Shown here: piece after piece, positions 1 to 9,856 of the stretch | How the letters are laid out: each line of letters begins with the position of its first letter | How positions within the stretch are numbered: the first letter of the stretch is position 1 | Assembly (NCBI RefSeq): GCF_009939195.1 | Contig: NZ_JAACKC010000003.1 | Coordinates: forward strand, 186,001 to 250,000 | Source of the DNA: Acinetobacter kanungonis | Lineage (GTDB): Bacteria > Pseudomonadota > Gammaproteobacteria > Pseudomonadales > Moraxellaceae | DNA length: 64,000 nt | Direction of reading: 5' to 3' | Notes under the pieces: model-generated | Told to the model about the DNA's origin: nothing | Databases searched by the model: none | The model's input: only the letters and a program-made list of their open reading frames with translations | Program-made: the position numbers and the translations under genes

Positions 1-532
1 TGATACGCGGTAACAGTTGAATCAGTAAACCGCCTGAACGTTGTGCCGTACTTGCCAACACAATACGCGTCGGAATTTGCGCAGACAGGTCGTAATACTG
101 CATTAAGCAGCCCGCCAGAGTCGGTTGATCTAGCGGTACGATGCCTTGATAACGCTCACCAAATTCAGGTTCAATGTTTATGAACAATACAGGACTGACT
201 AATGCTTTTAGGACAGTGCTGCTGTCGCTTGCGGCTTGGAAGCGCGGATCTTCTTCATAGTCTGCTAAGGCACGGACTTCACCTAAATGGTTGCATTCCG
301 CCATTGCCCATTTGAATGTTCCAGAGGCTTGAATTTGTAAGCTGATACGCCCTTTAATTTTTAGCGTGCTGGCCAACAAGGCGGTCGCACTGAGCATTTC
401 ACCCAGTAAAATTTGTACCGCTTGTGCATAGTCACGTTGGGCAAGAATCGTTTGTAAGGTTTCTTCTAAATGAACGACTTCACCACGCACAGGGCAATCT
501 TCAATATAAAAGCGTTGACGTATATCAGACAT
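1..532 (-). CDS. hslO: Hsp33 redox-regulated chaperone, N-terminal part
   Basis: Reading leftward from an ATG at 532, the frame stays open to the window edge and gives about 177 residues starting MSDIRQRFYIEDCPVRGEVV. It continues with GEMLSATALLAS, FKWAMAECN and GIVPLDQ, which match the N-terminal domain of Hsp33, a cytosolic holdase activated by oxidation. The C-terminal zinc-binding cysteines that act as the redox switch lie outside the window, so they cannot be checked. It sits 50 bases downstream of the antiporter gene on the same strand, so the two could be co-transcribed. Assignment rests on recognised family motifs. Confidence 0.88.
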   Translation of the reverse strand, partial: MSDIRQRFYIEDCPVRGEVVHLEETLQTILAQRDYAQAVQILLGEMLSATALLASTLKIKGRISLQIQASGTFKWAMAECNHLGEVRALADYEEDPRFQAASDSSTVLKALVSPVLFINIEPEFGERYQGIVPLDQPTLAGCLMQYYDLSAQIPTRIVLASTAQRSGGLLIQLLPRI

Positions 533-582
533 AATTTTCTCCAAAACCCTGCTTTAATGGTGGCGATATTGTAAAACACAAG

Positions 583-2424
583 TCATTTTGCTTCATCTCG
601 TGTCACATCTATTCGAGTAGAATCTAAACCGCGCTGTAAATCCACGCCTGTTTCGACTGCACGAATTTCAGCATCACGCTCAAACAGATGTTCCAGTTCA
701 GCCAGGGCATTGCGATGCGATTCATATACCTTCTGTTCGTCGGTATAGACGCGTTGTTGCTGTGCCAGTAGCTGTTCATCATAATCGCGAAAGAGCTCAA
801 TACTTTTCTTGGCATCGCTGTCACTCACACCTAAATCACACAAGGCGCGATAGGCCATCCCGAGTGAAGATAAATAGGTTTCTCGCCAAATATGCTGCAC
901 ACCTAAGTCACGTAATAAGTGTACATGATGTCGGTCTCGTGCTCTGACTAATAACTGTAACTCAGGGTAATTCAGGCGAATATGGCGTGCGACATTCATG
1001 GAGTCCTCAATGTCATCAATCGCCAGAATAAATACCTTGGCCTGTTGAATGCCCGCGGCTCTTAAAATGTCAGGATGGGTGGCATCGCCATAATACAGAT
1101 GACCGCCATAATTACGCACAAAATCGACTTTTTCCAGATTGCTGTCGATGGCAGTAAACTTTTGGTGTTGCAGATGCGCCACCCGTGCAATGGTTTGTCC
1201 AAAACGACCAAAACCGGCAATGATCATCGTAGGTTGCTGATCTAGAATTTCATCATAAGCGGGTACGGTGACAGGCCTAAGATGAGGCACAATTCCTTGG
1301 CGAATAATCCAGTATAAAACTGGGGTAAGGATCATCGAGATAATCACGATTAAGGTGATTGGCGCGATAATCGCTTCTGATAGCAGTTGTTCACTTTGTG
1401 CCACACTGAATATGACAAAGGCAAATTCTCCCCCCTGTGCCAAACAACTGGCCAGAAGTAAGCTGTTGGGCCAAGACAGCTGATAATAACGGGCAATTGC
1501 CGTTAATAGGGCAAACTTGATCAACAGCAAGAGTAGTGCGCCCGCCAAGATAAACTGCGGTTGTTGCCATAAAAGCTGAATGGGGGTCAGCATCCCCACG
1601 GTCATAAAGAACAGCCCCAGTAACAGCCCTTTAAAAGGTGCAATACTGGCTTCCAGCTCATGCCGAAACTCAGAATCTGCCAGCAATACTCCCGTTAAGA
1701 ATGCACCTAACGTGGTGCTGATATTGAGCAGATCCATGAGTAACACAACAGCGAGAACAATGAATAAACTGATCGCCGTAATTAACTCATGTGCACCAGT
1801 TTTCACGATAAAGCGGAAAAAAGGTCGAATTAAAAAGCGACTAAACAAAAATAGTCCAGTAAATGCCGCCACGATTGCCGCAAAATAGGCGATGCCATAA
1901 TGGGTGGATTCATTCCCCGCGAGTAGGGGAATCACGGCAATTAGCGGAATTGCGGCTATATCCTGAAACAGTAAAATCGAGAAAGACTGTTGACCATAAC
2001 TGGTATTCAGTTGCTGCTTTTCGGTCAACAGTTGCAAGACAAATGCGGTTGAGGACAGTGCCAGTGCACTGCCAATCACCAGACTGGTCGCAATGCCTTG
2101 TTGTAACAGGAAAAACAGAATGGTACCAATCACCACCGCAGTGATCCCTACCTGCGCACTGCCGATGACAAAAATGGATTGACGCATGGTCCAGAGCCGT
2201 TGTGGTCGCAGCTCCAACCCAATTAAAAACATCAGGAAAATCACGCCAAATTCAGCTAATTTGTGTATCGCTTCGGGATCATTGGCAATATTCAGCACAT
2301 GTGGTCCCAAAACAATACCCGTGATGAGATAGCCCAAGACTGTAGCAATACCCAAGCGTTTTAGTAGCGGCACCACCAGCAGGGCGGCACCGAGAAAAAG
2401 CGTGATTTGCAACAATAACGACAT
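583..2424 (-). CDS. CPA2 monovalent cation:proton antiporter with RCK domain (KefB/KefC type)
   Basis: A 613-residue inner-membrane protein. Residues 1-380 are a run of hydrophobic helices typical of the CPA2 exchanger fold, including the FQDIAAIP signature at 153-160. A cytosolic nucleotide-binding RCK/TrkA-N domain follows, with the GFGRFG glycine motif at 404-409 and an acidic residue (D in AIDSN) at the end of the second strand. The family exchanges K+ or Na+ for H+, and Kef members are gated by glutathione adducts. The sequence alone does not settle the ion or the gating ligand. It lies 53 bases downstream of priA and 50 bases upstream of hslO on the same strand. Confidence 0.85.
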   Translation of the reverse strand: MSLLLQITLFLGAALLVVPLLKRLGIATVLGYLITGIVLGPHVLNIANDPEAIHKLAEFGVIFLMFLIGLELRPQRLWTMRQSIFVIGSAQVGITAVVIGTILFFLLQQGIATSLVIGSALALSSTAFVLQLLTEKQQLNTSYGQQSFSILLFQDIAAIPLIAVIPLLAGNESTHYGIAYFAAIVAAFTGLFLFSRFLIRPFFRFIVKTGAHELITAISLFIVLAVVLLMDLLNISTTLGAFLTGVLLADSEFRHELEASIAPFKGLLLGLFFMTVGMLTPIQLLWQQPQFILAGALLLLLIKFALLTAIARYYQLSWPNSLLLASCLAQGGEFAFVIFSVAQSEQLLSEAIIAPITLIVIISMILTPVLYWIIRQGIVPHLRPVTVPAYDEILDQQPTMIIAGFGRFGQTIARVAHLQHQKFTAIDSNLEKVDFVRNYGGHLYYGDATHPDILRAAGIQQAKVFILAIDDIEDSMNVARHIRLNYPELQLLVRARDRHHVHLLRDLGVQHIWRETYLSSLGMAYRALCDLGVSDSDAKKSIELFRDYDEQLLAQQQRVYTDEQKVYESHRNALAELEHLFERDAEIRAVETGVDLQRGLDSTRIDVTRDEAK

Positions 2425-2477
2425 GCATCTGTCCTGAAAGATAGTTTTAAGCGTGATTAGCTGGGGATGCTCCCCGT

Positions 2478-4700
2478 TTAGCTAAATTCTTGTGGATCGA
2501 CATCCAGACTCAGTTTCATGCTGGCTGGCTTATGCTGCAACATATTTTGCCACCATGCTCTTAAGTAGTAATGTAAACGTGCGCGATCTTTAGACAATAG
2601 CACCATATGTGCCTGATAACGACCTGCTTTACGCTCCATCGGTGCTGGAATTGGTCCCCAAATATCGATATTCAATTCCGAGATCTGGCGCAATTGCTGG
2701 GCATGCTCGGTCAGGTATTGCTGATTTTGTTCCTGACTTTTCGACTCACAGCGAATCAGCGCGGCATAACGATAAGGCGGAAATAAAGCCTGTTGCCGTT
2801 CTTTTAGGGTCTGGCGTGCAAACTGTCGATAATCCCCATCAACCAAAGTATGCAATAAGGGATGTTCTGGGCGCAGGGTTTGTAAATAGACATCGCCTTT
2901 TTTCTCGCCCCGACCCGCACGACCTGCGACTTGTACAATCAGTTGTGCGGTACGCTCGGGCGCACGAAAATCAACACTGAGCAAACCTGAATCAATATCC
3001 AAAATCGCGACCAAAGACACAAAAGGGAAATGATGTCCTTTGGCCAGCATTTGCGTGCCGAGCAAAATCACAGGTTCACTTTTTTGAATCCGATCATAAA
3101 TTTTTTGCCAGCTACCCACACGACTGGTCGAATCGCGATCCACTCGAATCACATCAAACTCGGGGAATAACTCGTTTAAACTTTCCTCGACTTTGGCTGT
3201 GCCCATGCCAATTGGTTTTAGTTCGGTATGCTGGCATTGCGGACAGTGATCGGGGACGCGATGAATGGTGCCACAATGGTGGCAATGCAAGTGCTGATAG
3301 GGTTGAGTGTGTAAGGTGAAATTGGCATCGCAATGCGGGCATTTCGCCTGCCAAGCGCAACTTTCACAAATCAGCACGGGTGCGTAACCGCGTCGATTCA
3401 GAAAAATCAGCATTTGTTCTTTGCGTGCCAAGCGCTTGTGCATTTCATCCAGCAAAAACTGGCTAAAGCCATGCTGTTTGCGCCCGAGTTTTAAATCCAA
3501 GATATGCAGTTTGGGCAGCAGTGCGGTGCCTGCACGTTCATTCAATTCCAGACAGGTTAATTTACCTTGATTGACCAGTGCATAGCTTTCCATACTTGGC
3601 GTTGCGGAACCAAGAATAATCGGGCAGTTTTCCAGATGTGCCCGATACAGTGCCACATCGCGCGCATGGTAGCGAAAGCCTTCCTGCTGTTTAAACGACA
3701 GATCATGTTCTTCATCTAAAATGATCAAGCCCAAATTATGCAGTGGGGTATAAATCGCCGAACGGGTGCCGAGAATAATCGAGGCTTTGCCCATTTGTGC
3801 ACTTTGCCAGGCTTGCAGACGTTTGGCATCGGTCAGTCCCGAATGCAGCAGCGCAATATGACAGTGAAAACGTGATTGGAAACGGCTGATGGTTTGAGGG
3901 GTAAGTCCAATTTCAGGTACAAGCACCAACACCTGTTTACCCTGTTTCAGTACCTCATGCATGATTTGCAAATACACTTCAGTTTTGCCGCTGCCGGTTA
4001 AACCATCTAGTAAATAGGCGTGATACGACGACAGTGATTTCAATACCTGCTGAATGGCATGCTTCTGATCTGGATTGGCCGTCAGCGGCATTTGCGCCAA
4101 GCTCATGCTTTGCGGACTAAAATCTTTCTGTTCTAAATAGGCTTCGCAGATACCTTTCTTTTCCAGAGCCTTTAAAGTGGCAGTTTCAATGCCAGCCAGA
4201 TTTAAAATATTTTCAGACGTGCCTGCAGGGTGCAGCTTTAAAATTTTATAAGCATGTTGCTGTTTTTCAGAGCGCTTGATTTTGTCTTCAGCATGTTGAT
4301 CTTGCAGGCGCCACATATGTGCCAGTAAATCATAAGGTTTGCCTTGGCGTAATAAAGTTGGCAGTGCACTCTGCACCACTTCACCAATTGGGAATTGGTA
4401 ATATTGTGCCGCCCATGTCAACAAAGTTAAAACTTTGCCATCTAAAATCGCGTCATCATCTAACAGGGCTTGAATAGACTTTAGCTTGAACTTGGGATTA
4501 CTTGGGGCATCTAGTGCCAGTTTCTCCATAATCACGCCAATTAAGTTGCGAGGCCCAAAAGGCACCGCTACGCGTGCGCCAACATGTGCTCGTGCATAAT
4601 CTTCCGCGGAAATTTGATAGTCAAAACAGTCGTAGACATGTGCTGGAACGGCAACACGGATGCGATATGGGGTTAAGGCAGGCGATACAGGATTTGGCAT
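2478..4700 (-). CDS. priA: Primosomal replication protein N' (PriA helicase)
   Basis: A 740-residue superfamily 2 helicase that rebuilds replisomes at stalled forks. Residues 1-120 form the 3'-DNA-binding domain. The Walker A motif GLTGSGKT lies at 233-240, followed by a DEEHD Walker B box. Before the last helicase motifs are eight cysteines in CxxC-type pairs (CESC, CPHC, CHHC, CPQC), the zinc module specific to PriA. The C-terminus contains the helicase motif VAGRAGRG. Length is normal for the family. It is the first gene of a leftward group with the antiporter and hslO; the divergent neighbour is gspF. Confidence 0.97.
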   Translation of the reverse strand: MPNPVSPALTPYRIRVAVPAHVYDCFDYQISAEDYARAHVGARVAVPFGPRNLIGVIMEKLALDAPSNPKFKLKSIQALLDDDAILDGKVLTLLTWAAQYYQFPIGEVVQSALPTLLRQGKPYDLLAHMWRLQDQHAEDKIKRSEKQQHAYKILKLHPAGTSENILNLAGIETATLKALEKKGICEAYLEQKDFSPQSMSLAQMPLTANPDQKHAIQQVLKSLSSYHAYLLDGLTGSGKTEVYLQIMHEVLKQGKQVLVLVPEIGLTPQTISRFQSRFHCHIALLHSGLTDAKRLQAWQSAQMGKASIILGTRSAIYTPLHNLGLIILDEEHDLSFKQQEGFRYHARDVALYRAHLENCPIILGSATPSMESYALVNQGKLTCLELNERAGTALLPKLHILDLKLGRKQHGFSQFLLDEMHKRLARKEQMLIFLNRRGYAPVLICESCAWQAKCPHCDANFTLHTQPYQHLHCHHCGTIHRVPDHCPQCQHTELKPIGMGTAKVEESLNELFPEFDVIRVDRDSTSRVGSWQKIYDRIQKSEPVILLGTQMLAKGHHFPFVSLVAILDIDSGLLSVDFRAPERTAQLIVQVAGRAGRGEKKGDVYLQTLRPEHPLLHTLVDGDYRQFARQTLKERQQALFPPYRYAALIRCESKSQEQNQQYLTEHAQQLRQISELNIDIWGPIPAPMERKAGRYQAHMVLLSKDRARLHYYLRAWWQNMLQHKPASMKLSLDVDPQEFS

Positions 4701-4852
4701 AAACAGGTCAAAGGTTCCAGCTGAAAGGTCGTCGTGTGTAGTCTAGAGTTATGTTAGAGTGTGCAAATAAAATTTATATTGAAGAATATGAATGATTTTA
4801 GTGGTCAGACGCAACTGCGCTGCAACAAATTTTGGAAAATTAGAGCATTACA

Positions 4853-6058
4853 ATGCCTGCATATCAATTTACCGCCATTGATGCTTTAGGGAAGCAGCAA
4901 AAAGGGGTGCTCGAAGGAGATTCGGCACGCCAGATTCGTCAGCAGTTACGTGAGCAATCACTGATCCCAATTACTGTTGACCCTGTAGAACATAAAGCCA
5001 AACAGCAAGGCACGCGTTGGTTTCAAAAAAGTATTACCGCTTATGATTTAGCGCTGTTTACCCGTCAGTTGTCTGTGTTGGTCGCCGCTGCCATTCCGTT
5101 GGAAGAAGCGTTGCGTGCCGTGGCCAAACAAAGTGAAAAAGCCCATGTGCAGCAACTGGTGCTGTCCGTGCGCTCAAAAGTACTGGAAGGGCATTCCTTG
5201 GCGAGTGCTTTACAGCAGTCTGGGCGCTTTCCAGAACTGTATCGTGCCACCATTGCTGCTGGCGAGCGTTCAGGGCATTTGGATTTAATTCTGGAGCAAT
5301 TGGCAGATTACACCGAGAACCGTTTTGCCATGCAAAAGAAAATTCAAGGTGCCATGATCTATCCGATTATTCTGATGTTGATGTCCTTTGCGATTGTGAT
5401 GGGCTTAATGACCTATGTCGTGCCTGATATCGTCAAAACCTTCGATCAGAATAAAGATGCCTTACCTTGGATTACCGTGGCACTGATGAAAGCCAGTGCC
5501 TTTATTCGCGTGGCTTGGCCGTTTTTAATTGTGTTCACAGTATTGGGCATTGTTTTTTTATTACGATTTTTAAAGAGCACAGCGGGACATTATGCTTTTG
5601 ATCGTTTAACGCTCAGGTTGCCATTATTTGGTAAATTGTCGCGTGGTATTAATTCAGCTCGCTTGGCCAGTACACTGTCTATTTTGACCAAGTCGGGTGT
5701 GCCGCTGGTGGATGCTTTACGCATTGGTGCCGCTGTGAGCAGTAACTGGGTTATTCGTGATTCTGTCGATTTGGCCGCAGAAAAAGTCACCGAGGGAGGC
5801 AACTTGGCAACCCAGCTGGAGCGCAGTGGTTATTTCCCGCCGATGATGGTACAAATGATCAAAAGTGGCGAAGCCTCGGGCGAATTAGATCGGATGCTGG
5901 AGCGTGCGTCCAATATGCAAGATCGGGAAGTGACCACGCTGATTTCGACCTTGCTGGCATTGCTGGAGCCTTTAATGCTGGTACTGATGGCGAGCATTGT
6001 TTTGGTGATTGTGATTGCGGTTATGCTGCCAATCGTCAATATGAACAATATGATTTAA
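4853..6058 (+). CDS. gspF: Type II secretion inner-membrane platform protein GspF
   Basis: A 401-residue protein with the two repeated T2SSF domains (about residues 60-190 and 265-390), each ending in hydrophobic helices. LFTRQLSVLVAAAIPLEEAL and the second-repeat IKSGEASGELDRML are standard family signatures. GspF is the polytopic platform protein coupling the GspE ATPase to pseudopilus assembly. The ATG at 4853 gives MPAYQFTAIDALGKQQKG, the usual N-terminus. gspG follows after a 30-base gap. No other gsp genes are nearby, consistent with the dispersed type II secretion genes of Acinetobacter. Confidence 0.95.
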   Translation: MPAYQFTAIDALGKQQKGVLEGDSARQIRQQLREQSLIPITVDPVEHKAKQQGTRWFQKSITAYDLALFTRQLSVLVAAAIPLEEALRAVAKQSEKAHVQQLVLSVRSKVLEGHSLASALQQSGRFPELYRATIAAGERSGHLDLILEQLADYTENRFAMQKKIQGAMIYPIILMLMSFAIVMGLMTYVVPDIVKTFDQNKDALPWITVALMKASAFIRVAWPFLIVFTVLGIVFLLRFLKSTAGHYAFDRLTLRLPLFGKLSRGINSARLASTLSILTKSGVPLVDALRIGAAVSSNWVIRDSVDLAAEKVTEGGNLATQLERSGYFPPMMVQMIKSGEASGELDRMLERASNMQDREVTTLISTLLALLEPLMLVLMASIVLVIVIAVMLPIVNMNNMI

Positions 6059-6088
6059 GAAGTAAAAGAGTTTAGAGTGAGTTGTTGC

Positions 6089-6526
6089 ATGCAAATGAAT
6101 AAATATCCAGCCCAGCAATCGGGTTTTACTTTAATTGAAGTGATGGTGGTGATTGTTATTTTAGGTGTATTGGCTGCGCTGATTGTCCCGAATGTGATGG
6201 GACGTGGTGAAAAAGCCAAAGTGGATACCACGGTGATTACCTTGAAGGGCGTTGCGGGTGCGCTGGATCAATATAAATTGGACAACGGTAAATACCCATC
6301 TATGCAAGATGGTGGTTTAGATGCTTTGGTGAATCAGCCTGCTTCAGCGAAGAACTGGATGCAAGGGGGCTATGTCAAAGGTGGCTATCCAAAAGACAGT
6401 TGGGAAAATGACATTCAGTATATTAGTCCGGGTGCGGAAGGTCGTGCTTTTGACTTATATTCTTTTGGTGCTGATGGCAAAGAAGGCGGTGAAGGCACCG
6501 ATGCTGATATTTATTATCAACCCTAA
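6089..6526 (+). CDS. gspG: Type II secretion major pseudopilin GspG
   Basis: Starting from the ATG at 6089 the protein has 145 residues. It begins with a short leader ending in G, followed by FTLIEV: the prepilin peptidase site with Phe at +1 and Glu at +5. A hydrophobic helix and the GspG-specific calcium-loop region follow (LDNGKYPS and a C-terminal DLYSFGADGKEGG). GspG is the main subunit of the periplasmic pseudopilus. An in-frame GTG at 6077 would add four residues, but the ATG is preferred for leader length. It is the second gene of the gspFG pair. Confidence 0.94.
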   Translation: MQMNKYPAQQSGFTLIEVMVVIVILGVLAALIVPNVMGRGEKAKVDTTVITLKGVAGALDQYKLDNGKYPSMQDGGLDALVNQPASAKNWMQGGYVKGGYPKDSWENDIQYISPGAEGRAFDLYSFGADGKEGGEGTDADIYYQP

Positions 6527-6551
6527 ATAATAGGTTTTTGAATTTATGGAA

Positions 6552-6600
6552 ATTATCACTTTATATGATTGAGTGTTCCAATTAAAAATAAAGTGATAAT
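6552..6600 (+). terminator. Inverted repeat downstream of gspG
   Basis: Perfect 12-base arms, ATTATCACTTTA at 6552-6563 and its complement at 6589-6600, are separated by 25 bases. It lies 26 bases after the gspG stop. There is no long T-run directly after the second arm, so it is a weak intrinsic terminator candidate or some other structured element. Confidence 0.4.
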
Positions 6601-6801
6601 CTTTCTTATTTATTAATTTAAATATAAGATATTGATAAATAATAATTAAATATAATAATAGTTTTTTGAGAGTTATAATAAGAATTATTCCTAACCGTAA
6701 TGTTTACAAAAATCGTCAAGTATGTAGATAAATAGACTTTTTATTTAAAAAAAACCTAGCATAATGATTTTAAGAACAAAAAGTGTGCTGGGGAGAATAG
6801 A

Positions 6802-7146
6802 ATGAAAGCATTCGTTTTATCAGATGAAATCACCCAATTTCATTGGGCGATGCTGAAATCTGTTCTGTTGATTTTGACCATCTTGCCACTGATGAATGGG
6901 GCAGTGACCTTATGGCAGCATACTGAGGGCAGTAGCCAGATCATGATTGGCTTTTTTGCCTTGAGTGTCATGAGTGCTTGGTTGGTGGTGTGTTTCATGA
7001 CGGCTCTTAAAGCCACGCTCTGGCAGGTGCAAACTCAGCACTCTGTAATGGAGCAAAAAATCTTTCAGGCTTATCGTTATGTGCCGATGCTGTTCTTATC
7101 CAGTCTAGTGGCCTATTTGGCGAGTCAATTTACAGTCATGTTTTAA
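6802..7146 (+). CDS. Small inner-membrane protein, unknown function
   Basis: A 114-residue protein I do not recognise. It has three hydrophobic stretches, at about residues 18-38, 46-72 and 93-112, so it is probably a three-helix membrane protein; one region reads IMIGFFALSVMSAWLVVC. The ATG is preceded by a GGGGAGAA Shine-Dalgarno sequence about seven bases upstream, which supports real translation. It is separated from gspG by a 275-base AT-rich gap containing an inverted repeat, so it is probably transcribed alone. It converges with lnt across a shared terminator. Confidence 0.7.
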   Translation: MKAFVLSDEITQFHWAMLKSVLLILTILPLMNGAVTLWQHTEGSSQIMIGFFALSVMSAWLVVCFMTALKATLWQVQTQHSVMEQKIFQAYRYVPMLFLSSLVAYLASQFTVMF

Positions 7147-7189
7147 GCTATTTTAGCTTTCAAAAGTTTGCTTGAATTTCAATATAAAA

Positions 7190-7216
7190 AAAAGGGGATT
7201 TTAAAAATCCCCTTTT
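7190..7216. terminator. Bidirectional intrinsic terminator
   Basis: AAAAGGGGATT and its complement AATCCCCTTTT form an 11-bp stem with an A-run on the left and a T-run on the right. It lies between the convergent 6802-7146 gene and lnt and can serve both. Confidence 0.85.
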
Positions 7217-7218
7217 GA

Positions 7219-8778
7219 TTAGCGTCGTGATTTAAACGAAATATCCACTTTGCGTGGGCGGAAGAACCAGCCCATGATCAAGAGTAGCGCTGAAAATCCG
7301 AGGATAGGCCAGTCACTTAGACGGGTATACAGGGTTTGACCTTGCATGGCAGGTAAATCGCCACGTAACACCGTGCGTTGATCAATCGGAGCTTGGCGCA
7401 CAATATGCCCGTTCTCATTAATAAAGGCGGTGACCCCTGTATTGGTGGCACGAATAAACCAACGTCCATTCTCTTTGGCACGCATTTGCACCATTTGTAG
7501 GTGTTGCCATGGACCAGCGGTCCCTGTAAACCATGCATCATTCGACACGGTCACCAAGAAATCACTGTTGCTGGCATTGCGACGAGTCAGATTCGGATAG
7601 GCAACTTCATAACAAATCGCGGCAGCTAAATTATGCTGCTTGATGTGTAAGGGTTGCTGATCTGAAGCACCACGTGAAAAACCACTGACCGAAGGATCGT
7701 TTTGTAATGCAGGCAACACCCAGCTCAGCATGCCTGACAGTGGAATGTATTCCCCAAAAGGCACCAAACGTTGCTTCTTGTAGAGGCCATCGGCATCATC
7801 ACCCAATGCCATGATGCTGTTGTAGAACATTGGAGAGCCTTCTTGCTTGGAGGCTGCTAAATCCCAATACGGAATACCTGTGACCCATGCTGTTCCTTTT
7901 TTTTCTGCCTGTACTTTCATGGCATCTAAAAAGGGCTGAATGTCAGTCTGGAACATCGGAATAGAAGATTCAGGCCACACGATTAAATCTCGGCCCCATT
8001 CACTACGGCTGAGTTCTGCGTAGATCATCAAGGTCTGCGTTTGGTATTCGGTCAGCCATTTCAGGTCTTGAGGAATATTGCCTTGAATTAGAGAAACCGA
8101 AAGTGGTTTTTCATTCTTGGGTTGTACAAACTGGATTTGTGCTGCGCCCCAAGCCCCTAGCAGTAACAGGAGCGAAGGAACCAACCAGAATAGACGCTTA
8201 TTGAGGATTTCCACGATAGCACAAGCCAGCAGGATCACGACAAAAGAAACCCCGAATACTCCAAACAGCGGTGCATAGCCATCGAGGAAACGTTCAGTGA
8301 AGGCATAACCGACAAATAGCCACGGAAAGCCTGTAAACACCCAAGTTTTTGCCCATTCAAACAAGACCCAGAGTGGTGCGAAGGTTAACGGTGTTTCAGG
8401 AAAAAACCGGCGATAAATCCAAGTTTGCAGTGCCGTAAACAGCCCCATCGCCAAAGCCATGATCGCAATCATGATGACACTGAGGACCGCACTGGTATCG
8501 CCATAGACGTGAATTGAAGTGTAAAGCCAGAACGCCCCCACAAACCACAGCCCAAAACCATAGCCCCATCCAATGAAGAAGGCTTGTTTGGCTGAGCGTT
8601 GGCGCAGGCAGGCATACAACAAGGCTGGCGAGAGCAGTGCAATCCACCAATAATAGTAAGGTGCCAATGCGAAACTCAGCATGGCACCCGAACATAAGGA
8701 AATAATAAAAGGTAAAATCATGGGGAGCTGTTTTTGTTGTTGTGAAGACGTTAACAGCGCATGAAAGTATGTTCTCAT
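7219..8778 (-). CDS. lnt: Apolipoprotein N-acyltransferase
   Basis: A 519-residue inner-membrane enzyme that adds the third acyl chain to lipoproteins before outer-membrane sorting. The N-terminal ~200 residues are membrane helices and the rest is a periplasmic nitrilase-fold domain. The Glu-Lys-Cys triad is visible in VWPESSIP, KKQRLVPFGEYIP and AAICYEVAYP. A last helix is followed by a basic tail. The start codon overlaps the end of corC by four bases, the usual ybeX-lnt arrangement and a sign of translational coupling. Confidence 0.96.
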   Translation of the reverse strand: MRTYFHALLTSSQQQKQLPMILPFIISLCSGAMLSFALAPYYYWWIALLSPALLYACLRQRSAKQAFFIGWGYGFGLWFVGAFWLYTSIHVYGDTSAVLSVIMIAIMALAMGLFTALQTWIYRRFFPETPLTFAPLWVLFEWAKTWVFTGFPWLFVGYAFTERFLDGYAPLFGVFGVSFVVILLACAIVEILNKRLFWLVPSLLLLLGAWGAAQIQFVQPKNEKPLSVSLIQGNIPQDLKWLTEYQTQTLMIYAELSRSEWGRDLIVWPESSIPMFQTDIQPFLDAMKVQAEKKGTAWVTGIPYWDLAASKQEGSPMFYNSIMALGDDADGLYKKQRLVPFGEYIPLSGMLSWVLPALQNDPSVSGFSRGASDQQPLHIKQHNLAAAICYEVAYPNLTRRNASNSDFLVTVSNDAWFTGTAGPWQHLQMVQMRAKENGRWFIRATNTGVTAFINENGHIVRQAPIDQRTVLRGDLPAMQGQTLYTRLSDWPILGFSALLLIMGWFFRPRKVDISFKSRR

Positions 8779-9614
8779 TTAAGTACAGCTCGAATCAGAT
8801 GAATAGTGCGTGCATCTGCTTCTACAATGGTAAATTCCCAATCGCCAATTTCAATGACTTGACCTTGTAAATCGCTCACTAAACCAATTTCTTGAAGCAA
8901 CAAACCGCCCATAGTTTCTACTTCATCTTCTGGAAAATCAGCATCTAAAAGATTGTTAAAATGTTCAATTGGTGTAAGTGCCTGAACCATCCACGTATTA
9001 GCGGTTTTCGGATCATCATCAGGCACGATGTATTGTGCTTCTTCATCGACCATGTCATGTTCATCTTCAATTTCACCGACAATTTCTTCCAAAATGTCTT
9101 CTAGCGTTACTAGACCAGATGTCGTGCCATATTCATCAATCACCACCGCAATATGCGTCTGGGTGTTTTTCAGCATACGCAGTACTTGATCCGAGCGCGC
9201 ACTTTCAGGAACGAACAGTGGTTGGCGCATCAAGACCCGAATGTCGACTTTGCTGGCTTTTTCAGTCAGAAAAGGCAGTAAATCTTTCGCCAACAGAATC
9301 CCAACCACATTATCAGGCAGGTCTGAAGAAAATACGGGAAAGCGTGAATGTGCCGATTCAATCAAGACATGCAGAATATCAAGTAATTCATCATCTTCTT
9401 GCAGGCTAATCATTGCGGTACGCGGCGTCATGACTTCGCGAATTTTGGTCGCAGGCAGGTCAAGCACACCTTCTAGCATGGCGACCGTATCAGGTTCTAA
9501 AAAACGACGTGAATCTTGTACGAGTTTGAGCAATTCGTCGCGAGTTTCTGGTGCGGTTCCTAACCACTTTCTTAAGCCACGCATGCCCCACGACGGGCTG
9601 GATTCATCGTGCAT
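8775..9614 (-). CDS. corC: CBS-domain protein CorC/YbeX
   Basis: A 279-residue cytosolic protein with two CBS domains (VMTPRTAMISL and a second ending EYGTTSGLVTLEDILEEIVGEI), then a CorC/HlyC transporter-associated domain (about 195-275). The family is linked to magnesium/cobalt efflux and, next to lnt, to ribosome and RNA homeostasis phenotypes in enterobacteria; the biochemical role is unsettled. It is the first gene of the corC-lnt pair and overlaps lnt by four bases. Confidence 0.9.
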   Translation of the reverse strand: MHDESSPSWGMRGLRKWLGTAPETRDELLKLVQDSRRFLEPDTVAMLEGVLDLPATKIREVMTPRTAMISLQEDDELLDILHVLIESAHSRFPVFSSDLPDNVVGILLAKDLLPFLTEKASKVDIRVLMRQPLFVPESARSDQVLRMLKNTQTHIAVVIDEYGTTSGLVTLEDILEEIVGEIEDEHDMVDEEAQYIVPDDDPKTANTWMVQALTPIEHFNNLLDADFPEDEVETMGGLLLQEIGLVSDLQGQVIEIGDWEFTIVEADARTIHLIRAVLK

Positions 9615-9856
9615 GATCTTTCCTAAAGACTCTAGATATGAAAAAAATTATTTTCATCATACCTTAGAAAATGCAGATGTCTATGCAAAAAATACAGCAA
9701 AATATGAATGTTATCGTCATAATTTGAGGTCATTCTTCGACTCAAACTGGCATTTGATGGCTGACTATTTTGTGCACCATGGGGTGAATAGCAAGCGCTG
9801 CTGTGTCCAGTCGAGTTATGTTAGAATAGCGCTGAAATTGAACCAAGAGTGCCTAG

